Positions 5,890-8,602 of a stretch of 8,602 nt of DNA are shown here, piece by piece. A model generated the notes under the pieces. The model was not told where the DNA came from and made no database searches. It saw only the letters and a program-made list of their open reading frames with translations. Both the position numbers and the translations under genes were made by a program. Position 1 is the stretch's first letter. The number at the start of each line of letters is the position of its first letter. This DNA comes from Bacteroidota bacterium (GTDB lineage: Bacteria > Bacteroidota > Bacteroidia > Flavobacteriales > Weeksellaceae): NCBI GenBank assembly GCA_018266965.1, contig JAFDZJ010000004.1, positions 1 through 8,602 on the forward strand, given 5' to 3'.

Positions 5890-5904
5890 CGAAACTTCGT
5901 TTTC
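5890..5904 (-). repeat. Internal inverted repeat, partner of 5672-5686
   Basis: Exact 15-bp reverse complement of 5672-5686. It is flanked by a shorter inverted pair, GTTCTTTTG (about 5870-5878) and CAAAAGAAC (about 5909-5917). Confidence 0.6.
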
Positions 5905-6051
5905 AAGGCAAAAGAACAAGATTTGTAATATCATCAATTTCAAAAAAATGCAATAACCGAGAAAGTATAAATAAGAAAATCAAAAAAGCAATCCGACATA
6001 ATAATAGCATTAGAGTGATAGACTTTTTAATTTCAGATTAACCCTTATTTT

Positions 6052-6073
6052 ATAGTCCAGCACATCAAAATAA
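6052..6073 (-). repeat. Right terminal inverted repeat
   Basis: The inverted partner of 5558-5579. The outermost base is 6073, and beyond it the sequence shows no further similarity to the left flank. Confidence 0.7.
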
Positions 6074-6106
6074 AATTCACCTATATTTCATTTAAATTTA
6101 AAGAAA

Positions 6107-6135
6107 AATCCTTTCATATATGATATGAAAGGATT
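6107..6135 (-). terminator. Intrinsic terminator of the sdh operon
   Basis: A perfect 13-bp stem, AATCCTTTCATAT (6107-6119) with ATATGAAAGGATT (6123-6135), has a 3-nt loop. On the minus strand it lies 22 bases past the sdhB stop and is followed by TTTCTTTAAATTT. The plus-strand side lacks a comparable T tract, so it serves mainly the sdh transcript. Confidence 0.88.
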
Positions 6136-6157
6136 ACTATTTTAAGATAATTAAAGA

Positions 6158-6925
6158 TTATCCTCTATCTACAAAAGCAGAAAGATACTCTCTGTTCATT
6201 CTTGCGATATTTTCTAGTGAAATACCTTTTGGACATTCCACCTCACAAGCTCCAGTGTTGGAACAAGCTCCGAAACCTTCTTCGTCCATTTGTTTCACCA
6301 TATTCAATACTCTTCTTTTGGCTTCTACTCTACCTTGTGGTAACAAAGCGTATTGTGATACTTTTGCTCCAACAAATAATGCTGCAGAGCCATTTTTACA
6401 AGTGGCAACACAAGCTCCACAACCAATACAAGCAGCAGCATCCATGGCTTTGTCTGCGTCTTCTTTCGGAACTGGAATTGCGTTGGCATCTAAAGTGTTT
6501 CCAGAAGTGTTTACTGAAACAAAACCTCCTGCAGCCATCACTCTATCGAAAGCAGATCTGTCCACTACCAAATCTCTTATTACAGGAAAAGCAGCGGATC
6601 TCCAAGGTTCGATAGTGATGGTTTCACCATCTTTGAACATTCTTATGTGTAATTGGCAAGTAGTAATTCCGGTATCTGGTCCATGAGCCCTACCATTGAT
6701 GTATAGAGAACACATTCCACAAATACCCTCTCTACAATCGTGATCGAAAGCAATTGGATCCTTGCCCTCGTTGATGAGGTTTTCGTTGAGAATATCCAAC
6801 ATTTCTAGGAAAGAAGAATCCGTAGATATATCCGATACTTTATAAACTTCAAATTGTCCTTTTGATTTATTATTTTTCTGTCTCCAAATTTTCAGAGTCA
6901 GATTAAGTCCTTTTTTTGCACTCAT
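6158..6925 (-). CDS. sdhB: Succinate dehydrogenase iron-sulfur subunit
   Basis: This 255-residue subunit carries electrons from the flavin in SdhA to the quinone site at the inner membrane. All cluster ligands are present. The N-terminal ferredoxin-like domain has Cys64, Cys69 and Cys72 (CREGICGMC) and Cys90 for the [2Fe-2S] cluster. The C-terminal domain has CIGCGACVATC (Cys166, 169, 172 and 176) and Cys221, Cys227 and Cys231 (CSNTGACEVECPKG) for the [4Fe-4S] and [3Fe-4S] clusters. The spacing and the HGPDTGITTCQLH segment resemble the B-type enzymes of Bacteroidota and epsilonproteobacteria more than the E. coli type. The gene starts 18 bases after sdhA and is the last of the operon, ending just before a strong terminator. 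A fumarate reductase role is possible from the family, but succinate oxidation is the likelier direction in an aerobic flavobacterium (inference). Confidence 0.97.
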   Translation of the reverse strand: MSAKKGLNLTLKIWRQKNNKSKGQFEVYKVSDISTDSSFLEMLDILNENLINEGKDPIAFDHDCREGICGMCSLYINGRAHGPDTGITTCQLHIRMFKDGETITIEPWRSAAFPVIRDLVVDRSAFDRVMAAGGFVSVNTSGNTLDANAIPVPKEDADKAMDAAACIGCGACVATCKNGSAALFVGAKVSQYALLPQGRVEAKRRVLNMVKQMDEEGFGACSNTGACEVECPKGISLENIARMNREYLSAFVDRG

Positions 6926-6943
6926 TTTCTTACTTTTTGGAGA

Positions 6944-8602
6944 TTATTTATAACTTCTTGTTTTCACTTCTATATTATCGTAGATAAGGTCTTCTTTGTG
7001 CATAGTTTCCGCATTGATGTCTTCTCCTTTGTATTCCCAAGCGGCAACATATTTAAAATTAACATCATCTCTTTCTGCCTCACCTTCTTCTGTGGCATGA
7101 TCCCATCGGAAGTGTCCACCACAAGATTCTTTTCTATTGAGTGCATCGATAGCCATCAATTGACCAAGTTCCAAGAAATCTGCAACCCTGAAAGCTTTTT
7201 CCAATTCCATGTTCATTTCATTGGCTTCTCCTGGTACTTTTACATTTTTCCAAAAATCTTTTCTTACCTCTTCAATTTCTTTTATGGCTTCTTGCAATCC
7301 TTCAGGAGTTCGTCCCATTCCAACTTTGTTCCACATGATGTGTCCAAGTTTTTTGTGGAAATGATCGACAGAATGAGTTCCTTTGTTGTTGATAAAGAAA
7401 TCTATTTTGTCTTTTACTGATTTTTCAGCCTCATTAAATGCTGTTGTATCAGTAGGTATTGCTCCGGTACGAATATCAGCGGAAAGATAGTCTGCAATGG
7501 TATAAGGTAATACAAAATAACCATCTGCCAAACCTTGCATAAGAGCCGATGCTCCTAATCTATTTGCTCCGTGGTCAGAGAAATTTGCTTCACCAATCAC
7601 AAAACAACCCGGTATAGTAGATTGCAAATTATAATCAACCCAAACACCTCCCATGGTATAGTGTACAGCAGGGTAAATCTTCATAGGAGTAACATAAGGA
7701 TTGTCTGCGGTAATTTTTTCGTACATCACGAAAAGGTTACCATATTTTTCTTCAACCCAAGCTTTTCCTAAATCATAAATTTGCTGTTCGGAAGGATTAT
7801 GGATATTTTTTTCGGTAGCTGCTTCTCTACCTTTTTTCATAATTTCCGTAGAGAAATCCAAGTAAACTCCTTCTTTCGTGTCATTGTTCTCTATACCGAA
7901 ACCAGCATCGCATCTTTCTTTTGCAGCTCTAGAAGCAACATCTCTTGGCACGAGATTTCCAAATGCAGGATATCTCCTTTCCAAATAATAATCTCTATCT
8001 TCTGGTTTTATATTTTCTGGTTTTAGCTTTCCTTCACGGATAGCAACAGAATCTTCAATCTTTTTTGGCACCCAAATTCTTCCAGAGTTTCTTAATGACT
8101 CGGACATCAAAGTTAGTTTGGATTGTTGAGTTCCGTGTACAGGAATACAAGTTGGGTGAATTTGTACATAACAAGGATTAGCAAAAAAGGCTCCTTTTTT
8201 ATGAATTTTCCAAGCTGCAGATGTGTTGGAACCCATAGCGTTGGTTGATAGGAAATATACATTTCCGTATCCACCAGAAGCGATAACTACTGCGTGAGCA
8301 GAATGTTTTTCGATTTCACCGGTTACCAAATTTCTTGCAATAATTCCTCTTGCTTTTCCATCTACAAGCACCAGTTCCATCATTTCGTGGCGATTGTACA
8401 TTTTTATTCTACCCTTACCAATTTGGCGACTCATTGCGGAATAAGCTCCTAGCAGCAACTGTTGTCCAGTTTGTCCTTTGGCATAGAAAGTTCTTTTCAC
8501 TTGTACACCTCCAAAAGAGCGATTGTCCAATTGTCCTCCGTATTCTCTACCAAAAGGAACACCTTGAGCAACGCATTGATCGATAATATTGGCAGAAACT
8601 TC
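6944..8602 (-). CDS. sdhA: Succinate dehydrogenase flavoprotein subunit (5' end off window)
   Basis: The frame is open from the right edge to the stop at 6946-6944: 552 residues, beginning mid-protein with EVSANIIDQCVAQGVPFGRE. Bacteroidota SdhA is usually about 670 residues, so roughly 115 N-terminal residues are missing, including the FAD-binding Gly-rich motif and the His that carries FAD covalently. Visible active-site landmarks, in visible numbering, are HPT (His149), PRDVASR (Arg220, the proton-shuttle region), HYTMGG (His314) and GANRLGASAL (Arg348). The C-terminal helical part ends in EVKTRSYK. It oxidises succinate to fumarate in the TCA cycle and passes electrons to SdhB, which follows 18 bases later. 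A membrane anchor gene, sdhC, is expected upstream beyond the right edge. A TTG codon at 8530 is internal Leu, not the start. Confidence 0.97.
   Translation of the reverse strand, partial: EVSANIIDQCVAQGVPFGREYGGQLDNRSFGGVQVKRTFYAKGQTGQQLLLGAYSAMSRQIGKGRIKMYNRHEMMELVLVDGKARGIIARNLVTGEIEKHSAHAVVIASGGYGNVYFLSTNAMGSNTSAAWKIHKKGAFFANPCYVQIHPTCIPVHGTQQSKLTLMSESLRNSGRIWVPKKIEDSVAIREGKLKPENIKPEDRDYYLERRYPAFGNLVPRDVASRAAKERCDAGFGIENNDTKEGVYLDFSTEIMKKGREAATEKNIHNPSEQQIYDLGKAWVEEKYGNLFVMYEKITADNPYVTPMKIYPAVHYTMGGVWVDYNLQSTIPGCFVIGEANFSDHGANRLGASALMQGLADGYFVLPYTIADYLSADIRTGAIPTDTTAFNEAEKSVKDKIDFFINNKGTHSVDHFHKKLGHIMWNKVGMGRTPEGLQEAIKEIEEVRKDFWKNVKVPGEANEMNMELEKAFRVADFLELGQLMAIDALNRKESCGGHFRWDHATEEGEAERDDVNFKYVAAWEYKGEDINAETMHKEDLIYDNIEVKTRSYK

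Larger units (their letters stand above)
5558..6073. mobile_element. Putative non-autonomous or decayed element with terminal inverted repeats
   Basis: The outer 17 bases TTATTTTGATGTGCTGG (5558-5574) recur exactly inverted at 6057-6073. Allowing two mismatches the match extends inwards to 22 bp (5558-5579 and 6052-6073, 20 identical). Similarity stops abruptly on the outer side, as at element ends. The 516 bases between contain no ORF of useful length but many internal repeats. It sits in the gap between the convergent genes aspS and sdhB, a tolerant place for insertion. I see no clear target duplication and no transposase, so it would be a MITE-like element or an old remnant. The family is not identified. 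Confidence 0.5.

Noticed and set aside
6202..6686. Plus-strand open frames of 137 and 143 codons
   Set aside because: They lie entirely opposite sdhB, whose cluster motifs are complete, and their products have no recognisable features.
8528..8530. TTG as start codon of sdhA
   Set aside because: The frame stays open to the window edge, and the 24 upstream codons read as conserved SdhA sequence (CVAQGVPFGREYGG). The TTG encodes an internal Leu.
1..8602. CRISPR arrays, tRNA or rRNA genes
   Set aside because: No regularly spaced identical repeats, no cloverleaf-like segments and no rRNA-like stretches were seen in the gaps between genes.

Overview
The window is AT-rich bacterial DNA from the phylum Bacteroidota, most likely a flavobacterium of the Weeksellaceae (Chryseobacterium/Cloacibacterium group). 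This rests on the recognisable style of the AspS, SdhA and SdhB proteins, the near absence of Shine-Dalgarno sequences, and two promoters of the Bacteroidota type (TTG, 20 nt, TAnnTTTG). The genus is an inference.

Bases 1-3334, minus strand: four secreted proteins transcribed leftwards. In transcription order these are a minor pilin-like protein (199 aa), a probable major pilin-like protein (182 aa), a PapD-like periplasmic chaperone (272 aa), and a large adhesin-like protein cut by the left edge (376 codons visible). By-eye alignment shows that both small proteins and the last protein share one domain. The large protein seems to carry a unique N-terminal domain, then one full pilin-like module, then the start of a second. 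The simplest reading is a chaperone-assisted surface fibre with major subunit, minor subunit and adhesin; the assembly platform would lie beyond the left edge. A strong hairpin terminator follows the probable major subunit and could set subunit-to-chaperone stoichiometry. This is the most novel part of the window.

Bases 3335-3618: a divergent intergenic region with two promoters that share the core TACCTTTGCA, one for the fibre operon and one for aspS.

Bases 3619-5367, plus strand: aspS, a complete bacterial-type aspartyl-tRNA synthetase.

Bases 5368-6157: a convergent gap of about 790 bases without a convincing gene. It holds a 42-codon small ORF and a 516-bp segment bounded by 22-bp imperfect inverted repeats (20 of 22 identical), itself full of internal inverted and direct repeats. 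This looks like a non-autonomous or decayed mobile element.

Bases 6107-8602, minus strand: the end of a succinate dehydrogenase operon, with sdhA (5' end off the right edge), sdhB, and a clear intrinsic terminator. A membrane-anchor gene sdhC is expected off the right edge.
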